From: Pigmentiphaga sp. H8
GTDB lineage: Bacteria > Pseudomonadota > Gammaproteobacteria > Burkholderiales > Burkholderiaceae_B
Direction of reading: 5' to 3'
Length of the DNA: 64,000 nucleotides
Assembly: GCF_003854895.1 (NCBI RefSeq)
Contig: NZ_CP033966.1
Span: forward strand, 4,340,001-4,404,000
How positions within the stretch are numbered: position 1 is the first letter of the stretch; each line of letters starts with the position of its first letter. The translations under genes were made by a program, and so were the position numbers. Shown piece after piece: positions 36,247-43,912 of this stretch. The notes under the pieces were generated by a model. The model made no database searches and had not been told where the DNA came from. It saw only the letters and a list, made by a program, of their open reading frames with translations.

Positions 36247-37020
36247 ATGACGCTCCGCACTTCCCGCCTCCGGCTGCTGGCCGCCACCGCCTGCATCGGC
36301 GCCAGCTTGACGGGTTTCTCGGCCCACGCGGCCCTGTTCTCCGACGACGAGGCGCGCCAGGCCATCATCGACCTGCGCAAGGAAGTGCGCGAGCGGTCCG
36401 ACCAGCAAGGCCGCAAACTGACCGACGACCTGGCCCAGAGCCAGCGCAGCCAGTTGCAGCTTGCCTCGCAGATCGAGCAGTTGCAGCAGGAAATCGCCCG
36501 CCTGCGCGGTCAGATCGAAATTCTGACCAAGCAGGTGGCCGACACCCAGCAAGCCCAGAAAGACATCTACCTGGACCTCGACACGCGCCTCAAGCGCCTC
36601 GAACCCCAGACGGCCTCGATAGACGGCCAGCAGGCCACCGTGGGCGCCGACGAGAAGCGCGCCTATGACGCCGCCATCGACCTGTTCCGCAACGGCAACT
36701 ACGCCGACGCCATCCCCGCCCTGTCGAACTTCGTCCGCCAGTACCCCCAGAGCCCGTACGCGCCCGCCGCGCAGTTCTATGTCGGCAGCAGCCACTACGC
36801 GCTCAAGGACTACAAGGCGGCCATCACGCAGCAGCAGGCGCTGGTCAAGAACTTTCCCTCCAACGTCCGCGCGCCCGACGCGCTGCTGGTCATCGCCGGC
36901 AGCCAGGTCGAACTGAACGACAGGCGCGGTGCGCGCACCACGCTCGAACGCATCGTACGCGACTATCCCGGCGTGCCCGCCGCGCAGACCGCGAAGGATC
37001 GTCTCGAACTGCTGAAGTGA
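36247..37020 (+). CDS. cpoB: Cell division coordinator CpoB (YbgF)
   Basis: Periplasmic protein, 257 aa, last gene of the tol-pal operon; it coordinates peptidoglycan synthesis with outer-membrane constriction. Signal peptide about 1-28 (FSAHA), trimerising coiled coil about 35-120, and TPR repeats from about 135 (YDAAIDLFRNGNYADAI, AAQFYVGSSHYALKDYKAAI). A strong terminator follows 13 nt behind the stop. Confidence 0.95.
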   Translation: MTLRTSRLRLLAATACIGASLTGFSAHAALFSDDEARQAIIDLRKEVRERSDQQGRKLTDDLAQSQRSQLQLASQIEQLQQEIARLRGQIEILTKQVADTQQAQKDIYLDLDTRLKRLEPQTASIDGQQATVGADEKRAYDAAIDLFRNGNYADAIPALSNFVRQYPQSPYAPAAQFYVGSSHYALKDYKAAITQQQALVKNFPSNVRAPDALLVIAGSQVELNDRRGARTTLERIVRDYPGVPAAQTAKDRLELLK

Positions 37021-37033
37021 CGCGATACCCGCT

Positions 37034-37072
37034 CAAATGAAAAAGGCCGGATATACCGGCCTTTTTCATTTG
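37034..37072 (+). terminator. Strong terminator of the tol-pal operon
   Basis: Perfect 17 bp stem CAAATGAAAAAGGCCGG / CCGGCCTTTTTCATTTG with loop ATATA. The internal T-run lets it act for transcripts on either strand. Confidence 0.92.
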
Positions 37073-37153
37073 ACAAAGAGTCTTTGGGTTGCCATAATTT
37101 TGGGCTTCGGGTCGCAAGTTCAGTTGATCGAACAGCGAACTCCGTGAGTACGT

Positions 37154-37230
37154 GGGGTGGTAACTCAGTTGGTTAGAGTATCTGACTTTTAATCAGAGAG
37201 TCGAGGGTTCGAGTCCCTCCCACCCTACCA
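37154..37230 (+). tRNA. tRNA-Lys (anticodon UUU)
   Basis: A 77 nt cloverleaf: acceptor GGGGTGG pairs with CCACCCT (first pair G-U), anticodon stem TCTGA/TCAGA around loop CTTTTAA (anticodon TTT), T arm GAGGGTTCGAGTCCCTC, encoded CCA end. It lies alone between the tol-pal terminator and its own terminator. Confidence 0.96.
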
Positions 37231-37251
37231 ACCATCCTCGGATGGTTGCCA

Positions 37252-37278
37252 TGAAGCCTCCCAGAGCGGAGGCTTTTT
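37252..37278 (+). terminator. Terminator behind tRNA-Lys
   Basis: AGCCTCC-cagagc-GGAGGCT followed by a run of T, 22 nt after the tRNA CCA. Confidence 0.9.
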
Positions 37279-37326
37279 TTTGCCGCCGCGCGGCCGGTAT
37301 CTTGCTTGCGGACCAGCGGTGCGCGG

Positions 37327-37617
37327 CTACTCGTTCGTGACCGCCTTCGGATGCAGCCGCAGCGTCGCCTGCGAACCTCCGGCCTGGCCCCCATACGGAC
37401 GCATGGCCCGCACGTCGGTCACGTTCTCGATGCCTTCTTCCTTGACCCGCTTCAGGAAGCTGACCCGCTCGCGGTAGTACTCCGCGTACATGATCGCATC
37501 GCGAACCCGCTGCTCGGCGCGATACAGCGCCAGCCGCGCCTCGTTCAGCGCCTTTTCTGCTTCTCTTTCCGGGGTCGGGGCGTGACTCAGTACCCACCTA
37601 CGAAGCCACTCGAGCAT
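37327..37617 (-). CDS. Small charged protein of unknown function
   Basis: About 96 aa from ATG 37617, chosen because GGAGG lies five bases ahead (ATGs at 37620 and 37629 are alternatives). It is highly charged and helical: a heptad-like region about 17-60 (REAEKALNEARLALYRAEQR, then YAEYYRERVSFLKRVKEEG) suggests a coiled coil. No signal peptide or TM. I do not recognise a family. It is convergent with tRNA-Lys, whose bidirectional-looking terminator ends about 49 nt away. Confidence 0.65.
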   Translation of the reverse strand: MLEWLRRWVLSHAPTPEREAEKALNEARLALYRAEQRVRDAIMYAEYYRERVSFLKRVKEEGIENVTDVRAMRPYGGQAGGSQATLRLHPKAVTNE

Positions 37618-37816
37618 CATGCCCTCCATTTGAAGTGAGGTTGGGCAAAGCTTAATCCATGGCCTTCGCTGCCAGCCGATTTTCGCGAATGTTTTACCTT
37701 CTCAGATGTAACGCTTTCCACCGACGCCCAGGCAGACCGCTGGCGCGGGCCGATCTATCGCGGCTCCCGCGTCATCGGGTGACAGCGGCATGACGGCAGG
37801 CGTATCGGCAACGCAA

Positions 37817-37845
37817 CAAGGGCCCGACGCGAACACGCCGGGCCC
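37817..37845 (-). terminator. Terminator hairpin of the Bug gene
   Basis: On the minus strand AAGGGCCCGGCG...CGGGCCCTTG followed by TTG. It sits 28 nt behind the stop of the Bug gene at 37873. Confidence 0.65.
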
Positions 37846-37872
37846 TTGGTCCTGTCGTTGCGGAAAGAACGA

Positions 37873-38868
37873 TCAATCCACCTTGACGCCGCCCTTCTCG
37901 ATCACCGGCCGCCAGCGGGCGATCTCGGCGTTGATCAGTTTGGCAAAGACCTCGGGCGGGTTGGGCGTGGCCTCGGCGCCTTCGCTGGCCAGACGTTGCT
38001 CGATCTCGGGCGACGACAGGGACTGGTTGATCTGCTTGTTCAGCTTGGCCACCACTTCGCGCGGCGTGCCCGCCGGCGCGACCACGCCATACCACTGGTC
38101 CGCCTCGAAGCCCGGATAACCGCTCTCGGCCACGGTGGGCACGTCGGGCAGCATCTTCACGCGCTGGGGCGAGGATACCGCGATCGGCCGCAGTTGGCCG
38201 GCCTTGATCTGCGCGATCACCGCGGGCACGCCGGTAAACATGACCTTGATGTGGCCGGCGACGAGATCGTTGACCGCTGGCGCGGTGCCCTTGTAGGGCA
38301 CGTGCTGCATGCTCGCCCCGCTTTGCAGCTTGAGGTATTCGGTGGCGATGTGGGCGGCGCTGCCGTTACCGCCGGATCCGTAGTTGATCGCGTCGGGGTG
38401 GGCCTTGGCATAGGCGACCAGTTGCTGCAGGCTCTTCGCCTGGACCGAGGGATGCACCACCAGCACGTTGGGAACGCGCGCCACCCAGGCTACGGCGGCG
38501 AAGGCCTTGATCGGGTCATAAGGCAGCTTGGTGTACAGCGAAGGAGTCACGGCCAGCGTGCCGATGTGGCCCATCAACAGCGTGTAGCCGTCGGCGGGCG
38601 CCTTGGCGACCTTGTCCGCGCCTATGCTGCCGCCGGCGCCCGGCACGTTCTCGACCACCACTGCCTGGCCCCAGGCCTGGTTCAGTTGCTGGCCGATGGT
38701 GCGTCCCAGGATGTCGGTGGACCCACCCGGCGTGAAAGGCACCACCAGACGCAATGGCCGATTCGGATAATTGGCGGCGGCATCCTGCGCGTGGACCGCG
38801 CTGGTGGCCGCGCAGGCCATGATGGCCGGGACCGTCAGAAAAATCGTTGCGCGCAAGCTATTCCACAT
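37873..38868 (-). CDS. Bug-family tripartite tricarboxylate-type periplasmic receptor
   Basis: A 331-residue secreted receptor. ATG 38868 has GGAG eight bases upstream; the frame continues beyond it without family similarity. Signal peptide about 1-27 (VHAQ). Motifs: YPNRPLRLVVPFTPGGSTD, KAPADGYTLLMGHIG, HVPYKGTAPAVNDLVAGHIK. Downstream of the duplicated-HTH LysR gene on the same strand, 155 nt apart; no membrane partners are nearby. Confidence 0.92.
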   Translation of the reverse strand: MWNSLRATIFLTVPAIMACAATSAVHAQDAAANYPNRPLRLVVPFTPGGSTDILGRTIGQQLNQAWGQAVVVENVPGAGGSIGADKVAKAPADGYTLLMGHIGTLAVTPSLYTKLPYDPIKAFAAVAWVARVPNVLVVHPSVQAKSLQQLVAYAKAHPDAINYGSGGNGSAAHIATEYLKLQSGASMQHVPYKGTAPAVNDLVAGHIKVMFTGVPAVIAQIKAGQLRPIAVSSPQRVKMLPDVPTVAESGYPGFEADQWYGVVAPAGTPREVVAKLNKQINQSLSSPEIEQRLASEGAEATPNPPEVFAKLINAEIARWRPVIEKGGVKVD

Positions 38869-39023
38869 GTCGTGGTCTCCCCTGTTTTCTTGTCGTTTCC
38901 ACCGGCCGTGCATCGCGTGAAGCCGCCACGCAGCGCCGGAGGTTTTCCTTGCCGGGCAGTATACGAACTGCACCCCTGCCGATGCGAGCCCAGCCTTGCG
39001 TGTTGGGGATCCTGCGTTGCGTT

Positions 39024-40274
39024 CTACTTATCGATGGGCGTGAAAATGGCCTCCGCCGCCGCCTGGCGCAAGGCCGCCATGGCGGCCAGGCAGGCCGACG
39101 ACGCCAGGGCGTCCCGCCGCTGGGTGATGCCGATGCCGCGCTCCGTGCCGGCCAGGGGACCGCATGCATGGACCAGCAGGCCGGCCGCCACCTCCGCCCT
39201 GACCTGCAGCGGCGAGACCAGCGCCACGTGGTCGCCCGACAGCAGGACGGACCGCACCACCGCCGTGCTGTGGGCCTGCATGGAAACGCCGGGCATGGGG
39301 ATGCCCGCCTGCGCGAACAGGTGGTCGAACACCCGCTGCGCGGGCGTGCCGGGCAAGGGCCCGACCCAGGGATAGGCCGCCAGCTGGCGCAGCGAGGGAC
39401 GCCGGCGGCGCGCCAGCAGCGGATGGCCGGCACGCACGACCGCGACGAAGCGATCGATGAACAACACCTCTTCGACGAAGTCGGCCGCCAGCGCGGCTCC
39501 GCGCAGGGGACCGACCATGAAATCGATGTCGGCGGCGCGCAGCATCTCGGTCAGCGCTTCGTAGGTGCCGCCCTTGATGGTCAGGGAAATATCGGACTCG
39601 GCGCCGATCGCGAGCGCGGCCGCGCGCGGCACCAGCACGTCGCCCGTCATGGGCAGCGAGCCTATCGATACGCGACGCCCGCCCAGGCCTCGCCAGCGTG
39701 CCAGTTCCTCGTGGCCGATGCGGATCTCGGCCACGGCCCGGCGCGCGTGCAGCAGCAGCCAGCGGCCCGATTCGTTCAGCCGCGTGCCGATCCGCGTGCG
39801 CTCGAACAACGGCAGCTTGGCCAGGTGCTCGAGCCGGCGCAGCGCCTGGTGCAGCGCCGACTGGGAAATGCCCAGCGCATCCGCCGCGGCGCCTTCGGTG
39901 GCATGGTCGGCGCGCAAGGCCAGCGCCGCCAGCGAGGTGTCGCCGACCAGTCGCGGCAGCGCCATGACCGACGCCGGCGCGCCGCGCAGCCGCAGCCCTT
40001 CCGCGGCCGCGCGCAGCAAGGCCATTGCGCGCGCGACCCGCAGCGCCAGGACTTCGCCCGCCGGCGTGGCGGCCATGCCTCGCGCGCCACGGTCGAACAG
40101 GCGTATGCCCAGCAGCGACTCCGCCTCCTGGATGGCCCGCGTCACGGACGAGGCGGACTGGTGCAGCGCCAGCGCGGCCGGGGTCACGCCGCCTGCCTGC
40201 GCCACCGCGGCGACCGCGCGCAGCACGCGCAGCGGCACGGCGGCCCGCGTGTCCGCCGCGGCGTTCCGCGTCAT
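39024..40274 (-). CDS. LysR-family regulator with two N-terminal HTH domains
   Basis: About 416 aa, 100 longer than a usual LysR. Two separate LysR-type HTH units are visible: residues about 14-75 (VLRAVAAVAQAGGVTPAALA ... ESLLGIRLFDRGARG) and about 110-175 (SLAALALRADHATEGAAADA ... LEHLAKLPLFERTRIG). One effector domain follows from about 200. A TACAAT (40303-40308) with TTGAGG 16 bp upstream sits so close that the ATG at 40295 would be near leaderless; ATG 40274 is therefore chosen. It likely regulates the adjacent Bug gene. Confidence 0.85.
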   Translation of the reverse strand: MTRNAAADTRAAVPLRVLRAVAAVAQAGGVTPAALALHQSASSVTRAIQEAESLLGIRLFDRGARGMAATPAGEVLALRVARAMALLRAAAEGLRLRGAPASVMALPRLVGDTSLAALALRADHATEGAAADALGISQSALHQALRRLEHLAKLPLFERTRIGTRLNESGRWLLLHARRAVAEIRIGHEELARWRGLGGRRVSIGSLPMTGDVLVPRAAALAIGAESDISLTIKGGTYEALTEMLRAADIDFMVGPLRGAALAADFVEEVLFIDRFVAVVRAGHPLLARRRRPSLRQLAAYPWVGPLPGTPAQRVFDHLFAQAGIPMPGVSMQAHSTAVVRSVLLSGDHVALVSPLQVRAEVAAGLLVHACGPLAGTERGIGITQRRDALASSACLAAMAALRQAAAEAIFTPIDK

Positions 40275-40302
40275 GTCCGTTCGTGTTCCGTGCATCGCGT
40301 GG

Positions 40303-40330
40303 ATTGTAGTTTGACAGCCCCACGCCTCAA
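40303..40330 (-). promoter_or_regulatory. Putative promoter of the duplicated-HTH LysR gene
   Basis: On the minus strand TTGAGG and TACAAT are spaced by 16 bp; the start of transcription would fall around 40295. Confidence 0.4.
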
Positions 40331-40416
40331 GGCGTTACAGCCGCTTGCGATTCCCTCCCGGCCCGCGCCGGCCGCCCGGCGTTAAGCTGGACGGCTCTGT
40401 CAACCAGGAGGCATTC

Positions 40417-40842
40417 ATGAAGAAATCGGCTTCGGCCGTCTGGAAAGGCGGCATCAAGGATGGCAAGGGCACGCTCAGCACCGAGAGCGGCGTGCTGTCG
40501 CAAACGCCCTACAGCTTCCATACCCGCTTCGAGGGCGGCAAGGGCACCAATCCCGAGGAACTCATAGGGGCGGCCCACGCCGGCTGCTTCTCGATGGCCC
40601 TGTCCGCCGAGCTGGGCAAGGCGGGCATGACGGCGGAAAGCATAGCGACCACGGCCACGGTCACGCTGGACAAGGTGGGCGATGGCTTCTCGATCACGGC
40701 GGTCCACCTGGACGTGGAGGCCGCCATTCCCGGCGCCGCCCAGGCCGCCTTCGAGGCAGCCGCCAACGCGGCCAAGGCGGGCTGCCCGGTGTCCAAGCTG
40801 TTTAACGCGCAGATCACGATGGATGCCCGGCTGAAAGCCTGA
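40417..40842 (+). CDS. osmC: OsmC-family peroxiredoxin
   Basis: A 141-residue thiol peroxidase of the OsmC/Ohr group, reducing organic hydroperoxides. The two redox cysteines are seen in GAAHAGCFSMAL (about 54) and AGCPVSKLF (about 120). ATG 40417 has AGGAGG seven bases upstream. The spacing matches OsmC more than Ohr. Confidence 0.9.
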   Translation: MKKSASAVWKGGIKDGKGTLSTESGVLSQTPYSFHTRFEGGKGTNPEELIGAAHAGCFSMALSAELGKAGMTAESIATTATVTLDKVGDGFSITAVHLDVEAAIPGAAQAAFEAAANAAKAGCPVSKLFNAQITMDARLKA

Positions 40843-40856
40843 GGCCGGGCCGGCCT

Positions 40857-40912
40857 TCCCGCTGCCCCCCCGAGGGGGCGTTTTTTGCCTTGGGGCGGCC
40901 CGGCGGCGACAA
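40857..40912 (+). repeat. Fragment of the dispersed repeat's central module, with T-run
   Basis: The stretch with GCCCCCCCGAGGGGGC and CCTTGGGGCGGCCCGGC matches the middle of copies C, D and F, but GTTTTTTG replaces the segment behind the first hairpin, so that it forms an intrinsic terminator (40864-40886) for osmC. Confidence 0.65.
40864..40886 (+). terminator. Terminator of osmC
   Basis: GCCCCC-ccga-GGGGGC stem followed by G and six T. Confidence 0.8.
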
Positions 40913-41069
40913 AAAGTCGCCCCCCCGAACGCGCCACCCCGGGAGATCCCTGAAAAGTCGTGGCGTAGCGCCATCATCGCCTGCCGCGCCGTGGCCGCTT
41001 GTGATTCAATAGATGCCGTGCCGGCGGGGCCGGCACGACAGAATGTCCTGGTCGTGGAGGAATGAGACC

Positions 41070-42818
41070 GTGCACAACGATGCGGGCACCACGACGGCGT
41101 GGTCCGCTCAGCAATGGACCGCCACCGCCTATCAATTGGCGATGCAGTCGGCTCCCTGCGGCATATTCATGTGCGATGCGCATGGCGTGTTTACCATGGT
41201 GAATCCCGCCTACGAGCGCATCACCGGCTATTCCGCCGGCCAGTTGATCGGCAAGCTGCGTTTCGACGCGCTTCACGACCCGTCCGAACTGGCGCTGCGC
41301 CAGGGCGAACTGGCCTCGCCGCCGGTGCGCGACATCGTCGGCCTGCACCCCGACTCCGAAATGATCGCCAGCCAGGGGGCGGAAGCCGACTGGACCTATA
41401 TGCGCCGCAACGGCGCCCGCGTCACCGTCACGCTGGCCCTGAGCCGGTTGACCCAGGCCGATGGCCAGACCGCCGGCTACGTGGGCACGGTCTTCGACAA
41501 CTCCCGCCGCCCCCGCAATGGCCTGCAGCTCTGGCACCTGCTGCACCACGATCCCCTGACGGGCCTGCCCAACCAGGAATTGCTGGAAGAGCGCCTGGGG
41601 CTGGCGCTGGAACGCGCGAAAAACGGCAGCGATCCGGTCCTGCTGGTACTGCTGGAGCTGGACAACCTGCGCAAGCTGCGCGACACCCTCGGCCATGCCG
41701 CCGCCGACACCGCCATCAAGCAGGTGGCGTCCCGCCTGAAGCGCCTGTGCGGCGACGAGCACGTGCTCGGACTGATGCGCGGCTCGCTGTTCGTCATGAT
41801 CTCCACCGGCCGCAACACGCTGTCCGTCGAGCGCGAGACCGCGCTGATGGCGGAAGTCTCGCGGCCCATCCCGTTCGCCTCGGCAACGCTGCACGTCACC
41901 GCCAGCATCGGGGTCAGCTCCCATCCCACGGCCGGCAACGATGCCAGGGCCCTGCTGCAGCGCGCCCTGCTGGCCCTGCACGCGGCCAGCCGCAGCGGCG
42001 GCGGCACCGCCCGCCATTTCGATTTCGGCATGCAGACGCAGTCGGCGCGCCGCAACCATCTCGAGACGCTGCTGCGCGAGGCGGTGGAAACGCGCCAGTT
42101 CTCGCTGGCCTACCAACCGCAGGTCGACCTGGGCACCGGCCACATCACCCGCGCCGAGACCCTGCTGCGCTGGCAGCACCCGCGGCTGGGCGCCGTCGGT
42201 CCCTCCGAGTTCGTCCCCATGGCCGAAGACCTGGGCCTGATGGACGAACTGGGCGCCTGGGTGATCGACACCGCCTGTCAGCAGGCCGTGCGCCTGCACG
42301 CCAAGTTCGGCCAGTCGCCGTGCATGGCGATCAATATCTCTCCCACGCAGTTGCGCGACCGCAAGCTCTACGGCGTGGTCGCCTCCGCCCTCGAACGCTG
42401 GCATCTGCCGCCGGGCTGCCTGGAACTCGAGATTACCGAGGGGCTGCTGCTGGACAATACCCGCCAGGTCTCGGACACGCTGCAAAGCCTGCGCAAGCTG
42501 GGCGTGGCTATCGCGATCGACGACTTCGGCACCGGCTATTCCAGCTTCGCCTACCTGGCGCGCTTCCCGGTCAACCGCATCAAGATCGACCGCTCGCTGG
42601 TACGCGCGATCTCGTCGGTCAAGAACGGCGACGCCATCATCAGCGCCATCATAGGCATGGCCCACGCGCTGGGCATCAAGGTCACCGCCGAAGGCGTGGA
42701 GACCGCCGCCCACGCCCGCCGGCTGGGCGAACTGGGTTGCGACGAAGCGCAGGGGTTCTGGTTCTCGCGGCCGCTGACCGCCCAGGCGCTGGAAAACGCG
42801 CTGACGCCCATCGCCTAG
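41070..42818 (+). CDS. PAS / degenerate GGDEF / EAL cyclic-di-GMP phosphodiesterase
   Basis: About 582 aa from GTG 41070, which has GGAGG nine bases upstream (ATG 41043 in frame lacks one). An N-terminal PAS domain (about 20-130, NPAYERITGYSAGQLIGK) precedes a GGDEF domain whose signature is degraded to RGSLF, hence probably no cyclase activity, and an EAL domain (about 325-575). The EAL signature reads ETL, but catalytic residues are kept: NISPTQL, ELEITEG, IDDFGTGYSSFAYL, RIKIDRSLV, AEGVET. No TM or signal peptide; a cytosolic sensor-type phosphodiesterase is inferred. Confidence 0.88.
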   Translation: MHNDAGTTTAWSAQQWTATAYQLAMQSAPCGIFMCDAHGVFTMVNPAYERITGYSAGQLIGKLRFDALHDPSELALRQGELASPPVRDIVGLHPDSEMIASQGAEADWTYMRRNGARVTVTLALSRLTQADGQTAGYVGTVFDNSRRPRNGLQLWHLLHHDPLTGLPNQELLEERLGLALERAKNGSDPVLLVLLELDNLRKLRDTLGHAAADTAIKQVASRLKRLCGDEHVLGLMRGSLFVMISTGRNTLSVERETALMAEVSRPIPFASATLHVTASIGVSSHPTAGNDARALLQRALLALHAASRSGGGTARHFDFGMQTQSARRNHLETLLREAVETRQFSLAYQPQVDLGTGHITRAETLLRWQHPRLGAVGPSEFVPMAEDLGLMDELGAWVIDTACQQAVRLHAKFGQSPCMAINISPTQLRDRKLYGVVASALERWHLPPGCLELEITEGLLLDNTRQVSDTLQSLRKLGVAIAIDDFGTGYSSFAYLARFPVNRIKIDRSLVRAISSVKNGDAIISAIIGMAHALGIKVTAEGVETAAHARRLGELGCDEAQGFWFSRPLTAQALENALTPIA

Positions 42819-42834
42819 GGGGAACAGGCCCTAG
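42814..42834. repeat. CCTAGGGGGAACAGGCCCTAG motif between convergent genes
   Basis: A short near-palindrome carrying the stop codons of both converging genes (TAG 42816-42818 plus; CTA 42831-42833 minus). The GAACAGGCCCTA core matches 10446-10457 and, inverted, 7713-7724. Confidence 0.45.
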
Positions 42835-43700
42835 TCCGGCCCGGGCTGACGCCCCGGCGACTGCGCCAGGGTCTGTGCCAGGGCGGGCTCGTGCACCGAC
42901 TTGTAGGGCCCGTGCCCCGGCGCCAGCGGCGGCTCGGAGCGCATCGGCGACTTGCCGTGGGGCAGCGCCGAAACCGGCGCCCACTGCGGGTCGGGAATCT
43001 CGGCGAACACCTGCCGGAGCCGCTCGCCCCACGACGAATGGATCATCCGGAAGTAGTCGTTGTCGTGGTCGATCAGCGCGAACTTGGTCACGCGCAGGCT
43101 GTCCTTCTCGTACACCAGCAGGTCCAGCGGCAGGCCGACCGACACATTCGAGCGCAGCGTGGAATCCATCGAGATCAGCGCGCACTTGGCCGCCTCGTCC
43201 AGCGGCATCGACGGCGTCAGCACCCGGTCCAGGATGGGCTTGCCATACTTGGCCTCGCCGATCTGGAAATACGGGCTCATGGTCGAAGCCTCGATGAAGT
43301 TGCCCGCCGCGTAGATCTGGAACAGCCGCATGGGCTGCCCCCGGATCTGGCCGCCCAGCAGGAAGCTGCAATTGAACTCGATGTTGAAATCGTTCAGCGC
43401 GCTGCCGTGCATGCGGTGGACCTCGCGCACCGCCCGCCCCACCAGGCAAGCCGCCTCGAACATGTCGGGCACGTTCCATGGCGTGGACAGGTCCGGGTCG
43501 GACGGCTGCGACAGGAGCTGCGCGACCGACTGGGTCAGCGCCAGGTTGCCCGCCGTCAGCAACACCATGACGCGCTCGCCGGGCTGCTCGAACACGGTCA
43601 TCTTGCGGAAGGTGCTGACGTGGTCCACGCCCGCGTTGGTACGCGTGTCCGCCAGGAACACCAGCCCCTGGTCCACGCGCGTCGCCACACAATAGGTCAT
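42831..43700 (-). CDS. Anbu-type proteasome-like N-terminal nucleophile peptidase
   Basis: A 289-residue homologue of Anbu, the bacterial ancestral proteasome beta-like protein. ATG 43700 makes the N-terminus M-T-YCVATRVDQG; the Thr after Met is the expected nucleophile, and LADTRTNAGVDHVSTFRKM supplies the conserved Asp/Arg region of the fold. A proline-rich tail of about 40 residues follows the core. Anbu genes usually lie with an ATP-grasp, alpha-E and transglutaminase gene; none is here. Substrate unknown, ATP-independent cytosolic complex expected. Confidence 0.88.
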   Translation of the reverse strand: MTYCVATRVDQGLVFLADTRTNAGVDHVSTFRKMTVFEQPGERVMVLLTAGNLALTQSVAQLLSQPSDPDLSTPWNVPDMFEAACLVGRAVREVHRMHGSALNDFNIEFNCSFLLGGQIRGQPMRLFQIYAAGNFIEASTMSPYFQIGEAKYGKPILDRVLTPSMPLDEAAKCALISMDSTLRSNVSVGLPLDLLVYEKDSLRVTKFALIDHDNDYFRMIHSSWGERLRQVFAEIPDPQWAPVSALPHGKSPMRSEPPLAPGHGPYKSVHEPALAQTLAQSPGRQPGPD

Positions 43701-43798
43701 AGGGGGCTCACGCTGGTCGGCATCATCGACGATTCTAGTCCCGGCCCTCCGGTTGGTGCATGGATGAGCCGGCCTACATGCCGCAAGCCATATTTTTA

Positions 43799-43828
43799 TT
43801 GATATGGTTGATAAGATAATTTCATATC
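43799..43828 (+). promoter_or_regulatory. Putative promoter/operator of the gentisate operon
   Basis: TTGATA (43799-43804) and TCATAT (43822-43827) are spaced by 17 bp. They overlap the arms of the inverted repeat GATATG...CATATC (43801-43828), so a regulator bound there would cover the promoter. The region is AT-rich compared with surroundings. Confidence 0.45.
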
Positions 43829-43912
43829 GATTTGCATACCTCGACGCATACAATGGCCGAAACCACGGCTGCGGGGGCACTCCGCGCCATTCCGCCAGAC
43901 ACGGAGACATCC

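Noticed and set aside
37154..37326. Integration site of a genomic island at tRNA-Lys
   Set aside because: No integrase, no direct repeat of the tRNA 3' end, and neighbouring genes have ordinary composition.
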